From contig DPRM01000128.1 of NCBI GenBank assembly GCA_003537645.1, forward strand, positions 6,131 through 14,007: a stretch of 7,877 nucleotides of DNA, in the 5' to 3' direction. The notes under the pieces are model-generated. The model was given only the letters and a program-made list of their open reading frames with translations, did no database searches and had not been told where the DNA came from. Positions 1-6,436 of this stretch are shown piece after piece. The translations under genes and the position numbers were made by a program. Each line of letters opens with the position of its first letter. Positions within the stretch are counted from its first letter, which is position 1. This DNA comes from Prolixibacteraceae bacterium. Lineage in GTDB: Bacteria; Bacteroidota; Bacteroidia; Bacteroidales; Prolixibacteraceae.

Positions 1-88
1 TCCGTTCTTTCAGCCGAACAATTTTTTCCATCAGCGGATGGGTCAAATGGAATTTCAGGTCTTTATTGTCAGTATAAAAATTAGCCAT
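1..88 (-). CDS. Acyl-CoA dehydrogenase, N-terminal fragment (cut by window edge)
   Basis: Reading down from the ATG at 88-86, 29 codons stay open to the window edge, beginning MANFYTDNKDLKFHLTHPLM. This opening (F-T/Y-D-N-K-D-L-K-F-H-L-x-H-P-L) is one I recognise from the large acyl-CoA dehydrogenases of Bacteroidetes, FAD enzymes that oxidise acyl-CoA to enoyl-CoA and pass electrons to ETF. The identification fits the position: it is the next minus-strand gene after etfB-etfA, so the three probably form one operon. The FAD and substrate domains lie outside the window, so neither the length nor the catalytic glutamate can be checked. The gap to etfA is 130 bases and holds the REP-like element at 104-215, so expression could be partly uncoupled from etfBA. 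The family call rests on the N-terminus and context only. Confidence 0.72.
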   Translation of the reverse strand, partial: MANFYTDNKDLKFHLTHPLMEKIVRLKER

Positions 89-103
89 CTTTTGAATTTT
101 AGA

Positions 104-215
104 AGCCCCACCTAACCTCCCCGAAGGGGAGGGACTTTCGGCAACGCCTTGGTTAAACTATCTTTTATAATCGAAGCTTTCCAACTCCCCTCCTTTGGAG
201 GGGTTAGGGGAGGCT
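104..215. repeat. REP-like inverted pair of GC-rich palindromes between etfA and the acyl-CoA dehydrogenase gene
   Basis: Two palindromic units face each other. The left unit has CCTCCCC (116-122), a GAA loop, then GGGGAGG (126-132). The right unit has CCCCTCC (187-193), a TTT loop, then GGAGGGG (197-203). The outer flanks also pair: 104-117 against 202-215 match at 12 of 14 positions and share the core CCTAACC/GGTTAGG. The whole 112-base block can therefore fold into one long structure or two hairpins. It is far more GC-rich than its surroundings and starts 3 bases after the etfA stop. Similar CCTAACC/GGGGAGG palindromes are, from memory, common between genes in Bacteroidetes, so this is probably a copy of a dispersed REP/BIME-type family. 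It may protect etfBA mRNA 3' ends or act as a partial terminator; that role is inference. Confidence 0.7.
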
Positions 216-218
216 CCT

Positions 219-1238
219 CTATTTTGTATTAGCCTTGTAATACTTAATCATCTTCGGCAGGATTTCAGCCACATCGCCAGTGATCACATAATCAGCGATC
301 GAGTTGATCGGCGCTTCCGGATCGGTATTGATCGCAATGATCTGAGCCGACTCTTCCATTCCGGCACGGTGCTGGATTTGTCCTGAAATACCGCAGGCGA
401 TATACAATTTGGGACGAACGGTGGTTCCGGTCTGGCCAATCTGGCGACCATGTTCAACGTATCCTGAATCGACCGCAGCGCGGGATGCGCCAACTTCGCC
501 ACCCAATACTTCGGCCAATTCAAAAAGCAGGTTGAAATTCTCTTTTGAGCCAACTCCGTAACCACCGGCGACAATAATTCCGGCGCCTTTGATGTTGATT
601 TTGCTCTTTTCCATGTGGCGTTCGATCATTTCAACCACGAAATCAACATCGGAAGTGTATTTCGAAACGTCCAGCTTATTGATGGTTCCTTTGTATTTTG
701 GATCGAGAATTTCTTTCTTCATCACACCCTCGCGAACGGTTGCCATTTGCGGACGACAGTCGGGATTGATAATGGTTGCGATGATGTTTCCGCCGAAAGC
801 CGGACGAATTTGATAAAGCAAATTCGTATATTCCTTGTTCTGCTTTTTGTCTTCATGATCGCCAATAACAAGCGAAGTACAGTCGGCAGTTAAACCACTA
901 TGCAAAGCAGAAGAAACACGCGGGCCTAAATCGCGACCAACAGAACTGGCTCCCATCAGGGCAATCTGCGGTTTTTCTTCCTGAAAAAGTTTTACCACGA
1001 TTGAAGTATGTGGCAATGTGGAATATGGAGCAAGGCGTTTATCGTCGGCAATGTGTAAAACATCAACGCCATAAGGGAAAATGTCCTTTTCAATTCCATC
1101 GAGCTTGTACCCAATGGCAATTGCTTCAAGCTTAACCTTTAATTCGGTGGCCAGCGCACGCCCTTTGGTCAGCAATTCCATGCTAACTTCGGCAACCTGT
1201 CCGTCTTCTATTTCGATATAAACAAAAACACTATTCAT
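219..1238 (-). CDS. etfA: Electron transfer flavoprotein subunit alpha
   Basis: EtfA is the large subunit of the heterodimeric electron transfer flavoprotein, which carries electrons between acyl-CoA dehydrogenases and other redox partners in the cytoplasm. The 339-residue protein has an N-terminal ETF domain (about 1-200) and a C-terminal FAD domain (about 215-339). FAD-binding landmarks are visible: GGYGVGS (225-231), GASR with R253, QIGQTG (266-271), GISGQIQH (283-290, with H290 at the position of human H286), and INTDPEAP (303-310). The RPAFGGN stretch (145-151) is the form seen in clostridial-type ETFs rather than mitochondrial ones. I chose the ATG at 1238: a TTG at 1259 would add seven residues (MLKHSTT) that fit no ETF, whereas MNSVFVYIE is a natural first strand. 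It begins 21 bases after the etfB stop (TAA, 1260-1262) and is surely cotranscribed with it. The stop is TAG. Confidence 0.95.
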   Translation of the reverse strand: MNSVFVYIEIEDGQVAEVSMELLTKGRALATELKVKLEAIAIGYKLDGIEKDIFPYGVDVLHIADDKRLAPYSTLPHTSIVVKLFQEEKPQIALMGASSVGRDLGPRVSSALHSGLTADCTSLVIGDHEDKKQNKEYTNLLYQIRPAFGGNIIATIINPDCRPQMATVREGVMKKEILDPKYKGTINKLDVSKYTSDVDFVVEMIERHMEKSKINIKGAGIIVAGGYGVGSKENFNLLFELAEVLGGEVGASRAAVDSGYVEHGRQIGQTGTTVRPKLYIACGISGQIQHRAGMEESAQIIAINTDPEAPINSIADYVITGDVAEILPKMIKYYKANTK

Positions 1239-1259
1239 AGTTGTGGAATGTTTTAACAA

Positions 1260-2135
1260 TTATCCGATTGTATGATTTTCAATTAACTCACGCATGAGCT
1301 GATCCATATCTTCGTCAGACGAAGTGATCACTTTTGCTCCTTTTGACTGAAGAACTACGTTCTCAACTTTTTTTACCTTGGTTGGCGAGCCAGTCAAGCC
1401 CAATTCATTCATGTCAACTTCAATATTCTGAACGGTCCATTCCTTGATGGTAAGGTATGGGCGGTCGCTGTACAGGTGCAAATAATCGTCGTTTGCTTCC
1501 TGCATTTCGGAAATTGTTTTGGCGTGTTTGTATTTCATGATCAGTTTGGCGTTGCGCGCACGGCAATCGGGAGCCGAACTGTTCACGGTTACCACCAATG
1601 GCATCGGACATTTTACCACTTCCACACCACGTTCGAGGCGGCGTTTTACGGTAACTTTACCTTTTTCTATTGCCTGAATTTCTTCGGCATACGTAATTTG
1701 TGGGATTCCTAATTTTTCGGCAACCTGAGGGCCTACCTGTGCGGTGTCTCCATCAATGGCCTGACGTCCGGCTATGATAATATCAAAATTGCCATATTTT
1801 TTCAGAGTTTGACCAATTGCGTACGATGTAGCCAACGTATCGGAACCGGCAAAAGCACGGTCAGTCAATAAAATACCATCATCGGCACCACGGAACAATC
1901 CTTCACGAATTATTTCAGCTGCGCGGCCGGGTCCCATGGTTAAAACGGTAATGGTTGTTCCCGGAAATTGATCTTTAATCCGAAGTGCCTGTTCCAATGC
2001 GTTCAAATCTTCAGGATTAAAAATTGCCGGAAGCGCAGCACGATTGACTGTTCCATCGGCTTTCATTGCATCTTTGCCAACATTCCGTGTGTCAGGAACC
2101 TGTTTGGCGAGAACGATAATTTTGTAACCTTTCAT
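1260..2135 (-). CDS. etfB: Electron transfer flavoprotein subunit beta
   Basis: EtfB is the small ETF subunit, which holds AMP in classic ETFs or a second FAD in electron-bifurcating ones. The 291 residues are longer than the mitochondrial form (about 255). Visible landmarks are the opening strand KIIVLAKQVPDT (5-16), MGPG (67-70), and the nucleotide-binding stretch GRQAIDGDTAQVGP (123-136), a form I associate with clostridial, often bifurcating, ETFs. The expected recognition-loop region (about 185-206, with CRARNAKLIMKYK) differs from the NEPR-type loop of many ETFs, which may reflect another dehydrogenase partner. It is the first gene of its operon, with a clear promoter (2227-2258) and a roughly 85-base leader containing a hairpin. 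Family assignment is certain. Whether this ETF bifurcates cannot be settled from these motifs alone. Confidence 0.95.
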   Translation of the reverse strand: MKGYKIIVLAKQVPDTRNVGKDAMKADGTVNRAALPAIFNPEDLNALEQALRIKDQFPGTTITVLTMGPGRAAEIIREGLFRGADDGILLTDRAFAGSDTLATSYAIGQTLKKYGNFDIIIAGRQAIDGDTAQVGPQVAEKLGIPQITYAEEIQAIEKGKVTVKRRLERGVEVVKCPMPLVVTVNSSAPDCRARNAKLIMKYKHAKTISEMQEANDDYLHLYSDRPYLTIKEWTVQNIEVDMNELGLTGSPTKVKKVENVVLQSKGAKVITSSDEDMDQLMRELIENHTIG

Positions 2136-2174
2136 TAGTATTTATTTGAATTAATTAAGTTATTCAGATTCATG

Positions 2175-2211
2175 TAAACTTCGAATAAAATATGACCTTT
2201 TATTAAGTTTA
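2175..2211 (-). promoter_or_regulatory. AU-rich hairpin in the 5' UTR of etfB
   Basis: TAAACTT (2175-2181) pairs with AAGTTTA (2205-2211), and AATAAAA (2184-2190) pairs with TTTTATT (2198-2204). This gives 14 base pairs interrupted only by a two-base CG bulge, around a 7-base loop (2191-2197). The predicted transcription start is near 2221, so the stem would sit within about ten bases of the mRNA 5' end and 39 bases before the etfB start codon. Such 5'-terminal stems are known to stabilise some bacterial mRNAs. The stem is almost all A-U, and this role is inferred. I do not recognise a riboswitch class. Confidence 0.5.
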
Positions 2212-2226
2212 ACTTTTAAAGGGTAG

Positions 2227-2258
2227 CAAATATAGATATTCAACCCTAAGAAATCAAA
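2227..2258 (-). promoter_or_regulatory. Bacteroidetes-type promoter of the etfB-etfA operon
   Basis: On the minus strand TTTG (2258-2255) is followed by 20 bases and then TATATTTG (2234-2227). This matches the Bacteroidetes primary sigma factor consensus (-33 TTTG, 19-21 bases, -7 TAnnTTTG) at every fixed position. Transcription should start near 2221 and give a leader of about 85 bases before etfB. Confidence 0.8.
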
Positions 2259-2630
2259 CTACTTTCAGGAGCAGGCAAAGCCTCCAAACCAGAGAACAAA
2301 ACATAACACAGCAAGAAAACCAGAATTGCAAGAGCAACACACTCTAAAGTACTTACTGGGAAAGCAATTAAAACAATCAACCTCTTTTTTCAAAAAATCC
2401 TTTCCACCGAAACGAGTCCATTATTTAAAATGAATTTAAGTAAGGAATGAGCAGATTGACTGCTATTACAAAGATTATTGTCAAGTTTATGGTATTGCCG
2501 GAGCAGTTTGACGATCTATCGTTCAGATGATACAAAGCCATCCGAACAGTTCCGCCAGATGATATAACCTTACCTGAATTCAGCTCCAGCTCTCCGAACC
2601 TCAAGATTTGCACCTTCATTTTAAGCTCCC
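2259..2630. other. Intergenic stretch without a convincing gene
   Basis: This lies between the oad terminator side and the etfB promoter. I see no RNA gene and no recognisable protein. The only open frame of note is 64 codons on the minus strand (2619-2425), beginning MKVQILRFGELEL, with a GGGAG sequence six bases before its ATG and a hydrophobic C-terminal third. It resembles no family I know and has no visible Bacteroidetes-type promoter; the nearest upstream signals are the oad terminator and an inverted repeat. A small ACGAT-CT-ATCGT palindrome (2511-2522) lies inside it. The stretch may be a decayed gene or simple spacer. Confidence 0.5.
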
Positions 2631-2631
2631 A

Positions 2632-2671
2632 TTTTGTATGAATTCATCCTTAAAAAAAGTTTCATACAAAA
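2632..2671. repeat. Perfect 11-bp inverted repeat beside the oad terminator
   Basis: TTTTGTATGAA (2632-2642) is exactly complementary to TTCATACAAAA (2661-2671), with 18 bases between them. The left arm also overlaps a 10-base palindrome, ATGAATTCAT (2638-2647). The right arm overlaps the U-tract of the terminator at 2668-2700, so the two RNA structures would partly compete for the same bases. It could be a second, read-through hairpin or a protein-binding site. Nothing in the sequence decides between these. Confidence 0.5.
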
Positions 2672-2700
2672 AAACGCCCTCCGTTTCCGAAGAGCGTTTT
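2668..2700 (-). terminator. Rho-independent terminator of the oadGAB operon
   Basis: In the minus-strand RNA, 2700-2688 pairs with 2683-2671 to give a 13-bp stem that includes two G-U wobbles, closed by a GAAA tetraloop (2687-2684). The run of seven U residues is 2674-2668, partly within the stem. It lies 18 bases after the oadB stop codon. The wobbles become mismatches in plus-strand RNA, so it is directed to the minus strand. Confidence 0.88.
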
Positions 2701-2718
2701 GCTTGTTTTAAAATATCC

Positions 2719-3930
2719 TTATTGCAGGAACGAAATCAGCACACCGGCTGCAACAGCCGATCCGATTACTCCTGAAATATTACTCGACATGCAATATTGC
2801 AAAATGTGATTCGAAGAATCGTATTTCAACGCAATATCGTTGGCAACACGCGAAGCCATCGGAACTGCGCTTAGCCCAGTAGCACCAATCAACGGATTTA
2901 TTTTTTTCTTATTGAAAAGATTGGCAATTTTTACTGCCATAACACCACCAAAAATTGATATCGCAAATGCAAGGAATCCTCCAACGATAATCATGATGGT
3001 CTTAAAATCGAGAAAAACTTCAGCAGTCATTGTTGCTCCAACAGTTAAACCGAGGAAAATGGTAGCTGTATTCAGAATTGAACCTGTTGCAGCTTCTGTT
3101 AAGCGGGCAACATTAATTCCGATCTCTTTTATAAGATTTCCAAAAAGTAACATTCCCAACAGTGGAACCGATGAAGGAACGAAAATTGAAACGACAATAC
3201 CTAAAACAATCGGGAAAGCGATCTTAACTGCTCTTAGATTCTTAATTTTAACTTTTGATGGATATTTTTTATCCATTTCTTTCATATTAATCAAAAGCTC
3301 TTTATTAGTGCAGGTTAACCGTACAACAAGTGGTATAATTACCGGCACCAAAGCCATGTACGAATAAGCAGCAATTGCAATTGGTCCGAGCAGATGCGGT
3401 GCAAGTTTAATGGTTGTATAAATTGCAGTTGGCCCGTCAGCACCGCCAATAATACCAAGCGAAGCAGCTTCCTTTGCAGTAAATCCCAAAAGTATAGCCG
3501 AAATTAATACCGTAAAAATACCAAGCTGGGCAGCGGCACCAAAAAATGCCAGTTTCAGGTTTCGAAGCATCGGGCCAAAATCGGTTAAAGCTCCAATACC
3601 CATGAAAATTATAGGAGGCAAAAATCCGGTCTTTATTAACGAGTAATAAAGAAAATTCATAATACCATGATCATGAGCTATTTCAAGCAGATTCTTTGTA
3701 TGACCTTCCCCAAGTTCAATGAGATTTGAGGGAACAACACCCATGTTTCCTCCCGGAAGATTGGCCAAAATAACGCCGAAAGCAATCGGAACCAACAGCA
3801 AAGGTTCGTATTGTTTACGAATTCCGAGATACAGCAGAAAGGCTCCGATAGCCAGCATTAACAAATATCCAGGATTTCCAATGATATCCTGAATAGCTGT
3901 CATTTTATAGAGATTCTCAAGAATTCCCAT
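2719..3930 (-). CDS. oadB: Na+-translocating decarboxylase beta subunit (membrane Na+ channel/pump)
   Basis: This is the integral membrane subunit of a sodium-pumping decarboxylase (OadB/GcdB/MmdB family). It decarboxylates the carboxybiotin formed by the alpha subunit and couples this to Na+ export. The 403 residues are mostly hydrophobic, with about nine or ten membrane segments. Functional residues described for Klebsiella OadB appear at matching spacing: D165 in GGADGP (Klebsiella D203), Y191 26 residues later (Y229), and N345, G349, S354 and R361 in the NPLIGATGLSAVPMASR stretch (N373, G377, S382, R389). The pump should therefore be competent. The ATG at 3930 follows the oadA stop by 12 bases; an internal ATG nine codons later is a less likely start. 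It is the last gene of the operon and is followed directly by a terminator. The beta subunit alone does not reveal whether the substrate is oxaloacetate, glutaconyl-CoA or methylmalonyl-CoA. Confidence 0.94.
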   Translation of the reverse strand: MGILENLYKMTAIQDIIGNPGYLLMLAIGAFLLYLGIRKQYEPLLLVPIAFGVILANLPGGNMGVVPSNLIELGEGHTKNLLEIAHDHGIMNFLYYSLIKTGFLPPIIFMGIGALTDFGPMLRNLKLAFFGAAAQLGIFTVLISAILLGFTAKEAASLGIIGGADGPTAIYTTIKLAPHLLGPIAIAAYSYMALVPVIIPLVVRLTCTNKELLINMKEMDKKYPSKVKIKNLRAVKIAFPIVLGIVVSIFVPSSVPLLGMLLFGNLIKEIGINVARLTEAATGSILNTATIFLGLTVGATMTAEVFLDFKTIMIIVGGFLAFAISIFGGVMAVKIANLFNKKKINPLIGATGLSAVPMASRVANDIALKYDSSNHILQYCMSSNISGVIGSAVAAGVLISFLQ

Positions 3931-3942
3931 CGTATGTATATG

Positions 3943-5850
3943 TTATTTAATTTTAACAATTACGTCATCTTCTTCAATTTCAGAACCTGTAGTACTGCAA
4001 ATTTCAACTACAACGCCTGCAACATCAGAACGAATGGCATTAAATGTCTTCATTGCTTCGACATAACCGATGAGTTGCCCAACTTTTACTGAATCACCAA
4101 CTTTCAAGGCAGTTTCAGAACTTTCCTTCGTCAGGTAAAATTTTCCTTCGAGCGGAGCCAGAATTTCCTTCACCTTTCCCTGAGGTACAACTGGGGCTTC
4201 AACTGCCACAGCTGCTGCTTTGGGCGCTGCAATTACTTCCGTATTCGACTCTCCGTATGATACAGTTACTTTAAAGCGTTCACCGTCAACGTCAACAAAC
4301 ATGGTTGATGGCATTAAACCGTCAACAGCCGGTGAAGCATTAACAGCTGCTAATACAGGTGCAGTTCCGGGGTTGATACCGCCACCTTCGATACGACGTT
4401 TGGCAACATCTTCTTCGAATGATTTTTTAGCTGCTCCGGATTTGTATGCACGATATTCCTGTGGATGCATGGCCAACTCGAACAACTCTTCGTCGTCGGG
4501 ACCAAAGTCCCAGCCTTTTTCCTGCATTTCTTTGCGGAAAGTATCCAATGCATCGGGATAAAGATCTTGTGGGCGACCGGTAAAAAATTCTTTACCAGCT
4601 TCTTTTGCCAGTTTCTTTATTTCGGGATGTAATTCTCCGGGAAGTCTTCCTCCCTTACCAATTAACATGTCCCAGATATTATCGGCGATCATACTCCAGC
4701 GGGCTTCCCCTTTTTCAAGTTGCATCACGTTCATTAAAGCCAGATTTTTAACATACTGACTGTAAGGAGTTACCAATGGCGGATAACCTAGCATTGGCCA
4801 TATATATTCTACTTCGTTGAACAATTTAATAAGAAGATCGTCCTGAGTTAATTGCGGCTTATTGCGTTTTGCCATCCATTTATTCAGGCTTGACAAATTG
4901 TTTTCCAGATCAGCCATCAACGATCCCATCATACCTCCAGGCAATCCAGGTCCGATAAGCATCGAATTCATGTAACGATTTTTAGGATCAATATAGAATC
5001 CGAGGAAATCGTCGATAAACTCCTGAGTCAAGGAACGAACTTTCATGTAAGCATCCATATTAATGGCTGGAACATCGAATCCATCATCCTCAAGCATGGC
5101 GTGAACTGCCAATAAATCGATGTGTCCGGTTCCCCATGAAAGTGGTTCCATCGCAACATCGATGTAGTCAACACCTGCACGGCAAACTTCAAGAATAGTA
5201 GCCATTGCAAAACCTGGACCTGAATGTGAATGATATTCCAACGGAATTTCAGGATGCAAAGCTTTGATGCCCTTAACAATTCTACCCAACCATGCCGGAC
5301 GGGCAATACCAGCCATATCTTTCAAACAGATTTCGTCGGCACCACCTTTAATCAGCTCATCAGCCAACTGAACAAAACTTTCAGCAGTGTGTACTTTCGA
5401 ATATGTCAGACTGAGCGTTGCCTGAGCAATCATTCCGCCTTCTTTTGCATACTTTACTGAATCCAGAATATTCCGTGGATCATTTAATCCGCAGAATGAA
5501 CGTGCAATATCAGTACCTTGTTTTTTCTTTACCTTGAACATCAGTTTCCGCACATCAGCAGGAACAGGGTTCATGCGAATACCGTTCAAAGCACGCTCCA
5601 GCATATGGGTCTGGATCCCAGCGTCGTTAAATGGTTTAGTCCATTCACGTACCGATTTATTAGGGTTTTCCCCAAAAAGCAAATTGATCTGCTCGAATCC
5701 ACCTCCATTGGTTTCAACACGTGCAAAACATCCCATATCCACAATATGTGGAGCTACCTTCACCAATTGGTCAACACGTGGAACATATTTTCCGGATGAT
5801 TGCCACATGTCACGATAAACCAATGAAAATTTAATCTTTCTTCCGTTCAT
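3943..5850 (-). CDS. oadA: Biotin-dependent decarboxylase alpha subunit, OadA-like (carboxyltransferase plus biotin carrier)
   Basis: In this family the alpha subunit moves a carboxyl group from a 2-oxoacid, classically oxaloacetate, to biotin for the membrane subunit to release. The 635 residues run: carboxyltransferase barrel (about 5-310), conserved carboxylase domain (about 310-480), a flexible Ala/Pro/Val linker (about 540-557), and biotinyl domain (about 558-635) with EAMK, the biotinylated lysine being K601. Metal ligands are in place: D14 (RDxxQS), K177 (LKDMAG), H207 and H209 (HSHSG), matching D17, K178, H207 and H209 of Vibrio OadA as I recall them. The pocket differs from standard OadA: WGGAT reads TNGGG (47-51), LRGQN reads ERALN (85-89, R86 kept), and the HxHxTxG threonine is missing. 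The barrel fold excludes methylmalonyl-CoA decarboxylase alpha. Na+-pump partners on both sides (oadG 74 bases before, oadB 12 bases after) support a decarboxylase role, but the substrate is not certain. Confidence 0.88.
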   Translation of the reverse strand: MNGRKIKFSLVYRDMWQSSGKYVPRVDQLVKVAPHIVDMGCFARVETNGGGFEQINLLFGENPNKSVREWTKPFNDAGIQTHMLERALNGIRMNPVPADVRKLMFKVKKKQGTDIARSFCGLNDPRNILDSVKYAKEGGMIAQATLSLTYSKVHTAESFVQLADELIKGGADEICLKDMAGIARPAWLGRIVKGIKALHPEIPLEYHSHSGPGFAMATILEVCRAGVDYIDVAMEPLSWGTGHIDLLAVHAMLEDDGFDVPAINMDAYMKVRSLTQEFIDDFLGFYIDPKNRYMNSMLIGPGLPGGMMGSLMADLENNLSSLNKWMAKRNKPQLTQDDLLIKLFNEVEYIWPMLGYPPLVTPYSQYVKNLALMNVMQLEKGEARWSMIADNIWDMLIGKGGRLPGELHPEIKKLAKEAGKEFFTGRPQDLYPDALDTFRKEMQEKGWDFGPDDEELFELAMHPQEYRAYKSGAAKKSFEEDVAKRRIEGGGINPGTAPVLAAVNASPAVDGLMPSTMFVDVDGERFKVTVSYGESNTEVIAAPKAAAVAVEAPVVPQGKVKEILAPLEGKFYLTKESSETALKVGDSVKVGQLIGYVEAMKTFNAIRSDVAGVVVEICSTTGSEIEEDDVIVKIK

Positions 5851-5924
5851 AAGTCAATAGTCTTTATTCAATGATTATAATTTATTTTTTAGAGGGGTAA
5901 GAATTTCAACGAATACATTCAGGA

Positions 5925-6185
5925 TTATTGTTTCTCAACGTTGGTCACACGACCTGCACCCTTGGTTACATTGCTTACCGCAGATACAATTGCAGCAAGC
6001 TTTTGGGGGTTGATTGTAACGACAGGACTACTTGAATCAACCGCTTGAACTTTAGGTTCCTCCCCAATGAACTTGTTTACAAACATGATTATACCATTTC
6101 CCAGAATGACTACCAAGGCTAAAATTACAAATACGGTAATCATTCCAACACCCAAAAGCTCGAAAGCTATACCCATCTGATTCAT
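5925..6185 (-). CDS. oadG: Na+-translocating decarboxylase gamma subunit (OadG family)
   Basis: OadG is the small membrane anchor that holds the alpha and beta subunits of the sodium-pumping decarboxylase together. The 86 residues have the family layout: one N-terminal membrane helix (about 9-36, from LLGVGMITVF to GIIMFV), a polar stretch, and a C-terminal segment with alternating Ile/Val/Ala (about 57-75, KLAAIVSAVSNV) like that preceding the tail in other OadG proteins. Length is typical (about 80-120). I place the start at the ATG at 6185; a second ATG three codons later is possible and would still leave the helix intact. It is the first gene of the operon, in the gamma-alpha-beta order also known from Klebsiella oadGAB. 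OadG proteins are poorly conserved, so context carries much of the call. Confidence 0.85.
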   Translation of the reverse strand: MNQMGIAFELLGVGMITVFVILALVVILGNGIIMFVNKFIGEEPKVQAVDSSSPVVTINPQKLAAIVSAVSNVTKGAGRVTNVEKQ

Positions 6186-6244
6186 GATTATTTTTATTAA
6201 GTTTAGAACAAGAAAACACTTCCCATTTTATATATTTTCATTGT

Positions 6245-6320
6245 AATGTTACCAAATTATATCGCAGGTGTTAAAAAATAAAACTGATTGATTTTATACA
6301 ATTATCAATTTAGTAACATT
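6245..6320. promoter_or_regulatory. Inverted 14-bp repeat pair in the leader of oadGAB, candidate operator/promoter region
   Basis: AATGTTACCAAATT (6245-6258) and its near-exact complement AATTTAGTAACATT (6307-6320) differ at one position. Their centres are 62 bases apart, close to six turns of B-DNA, so both would face the same side of the helix. The left copy overlaps the best minus-strand -7 candidate (ATAATTTG, 6260-6253), which fits the Bacteroidetes consensus only loosely and lacks a TTTG at -33. A promoter for oadG is expected here because a terminator lies upstream at 6380-6418. The weak match plus the repeats suggests activator- or repressor-controlled expression. I cannot name the regulator. 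Confidence 0.4.
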
Positions 6321-6379
6321 TGTATATACGATATAAAACAAACAAACCGAACGTTCTAATTTTTTACACATGGATCTAT

Positions 6380-6418
6380 AAAAAACAAAGGATGCCTTTT
6401 GAGCATCCTTTGTTTTTT
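6380..6418. terminator. Bidirectional rho-independent terminator after rpoC-DUF3467
   Basis: 6380-6395 and 6403-6418 form a perfect 16-bp inverted repeat around a 7-base loop. The outer ends are A and T runs, so either strand gives a hairpin ending in U residues; the core is CAAAGGATGC. It sits 18 bases past the stop codon of the DUF3467 gene on the minus strand and separates the RNA polymerase transcript from oadGAB. No plus-strand gene is visible that would need it. Confidence 0.9.
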
Positions 6419-6436
6419 ATGTTGAATCAGAATTAT

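Noticed and set aside
1239..1259. TTG-initiated extension of etfA
   Set aside because: It adds only seven residues that do not fit the ETF N-terminus; the ATG at 1238 begins the first strand directly.
2511..2522. ACGAT-CT-ATCGT palindrome as an operator
   Set aside because: The arms are only five bases, there is no promoter near it, and such palindromes are expected by chance in a window of this size.
2840..3367. 175-codon open frame on the plus strand
   Set aside because: It lies wholly antisense to oadB, whose functional residues are all intact. The predicted protein is low-complexity (many Ile, Thr, Pro, Lys) and matches no family, as expected for a shadow frame.
4220..4561. 113-codon plus-strand open frame
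   Set aside because: It is antisense to the linker and carboxylase region of oadA; its Ser/Ala/Pro-rich composition mirrors the opposite strand.
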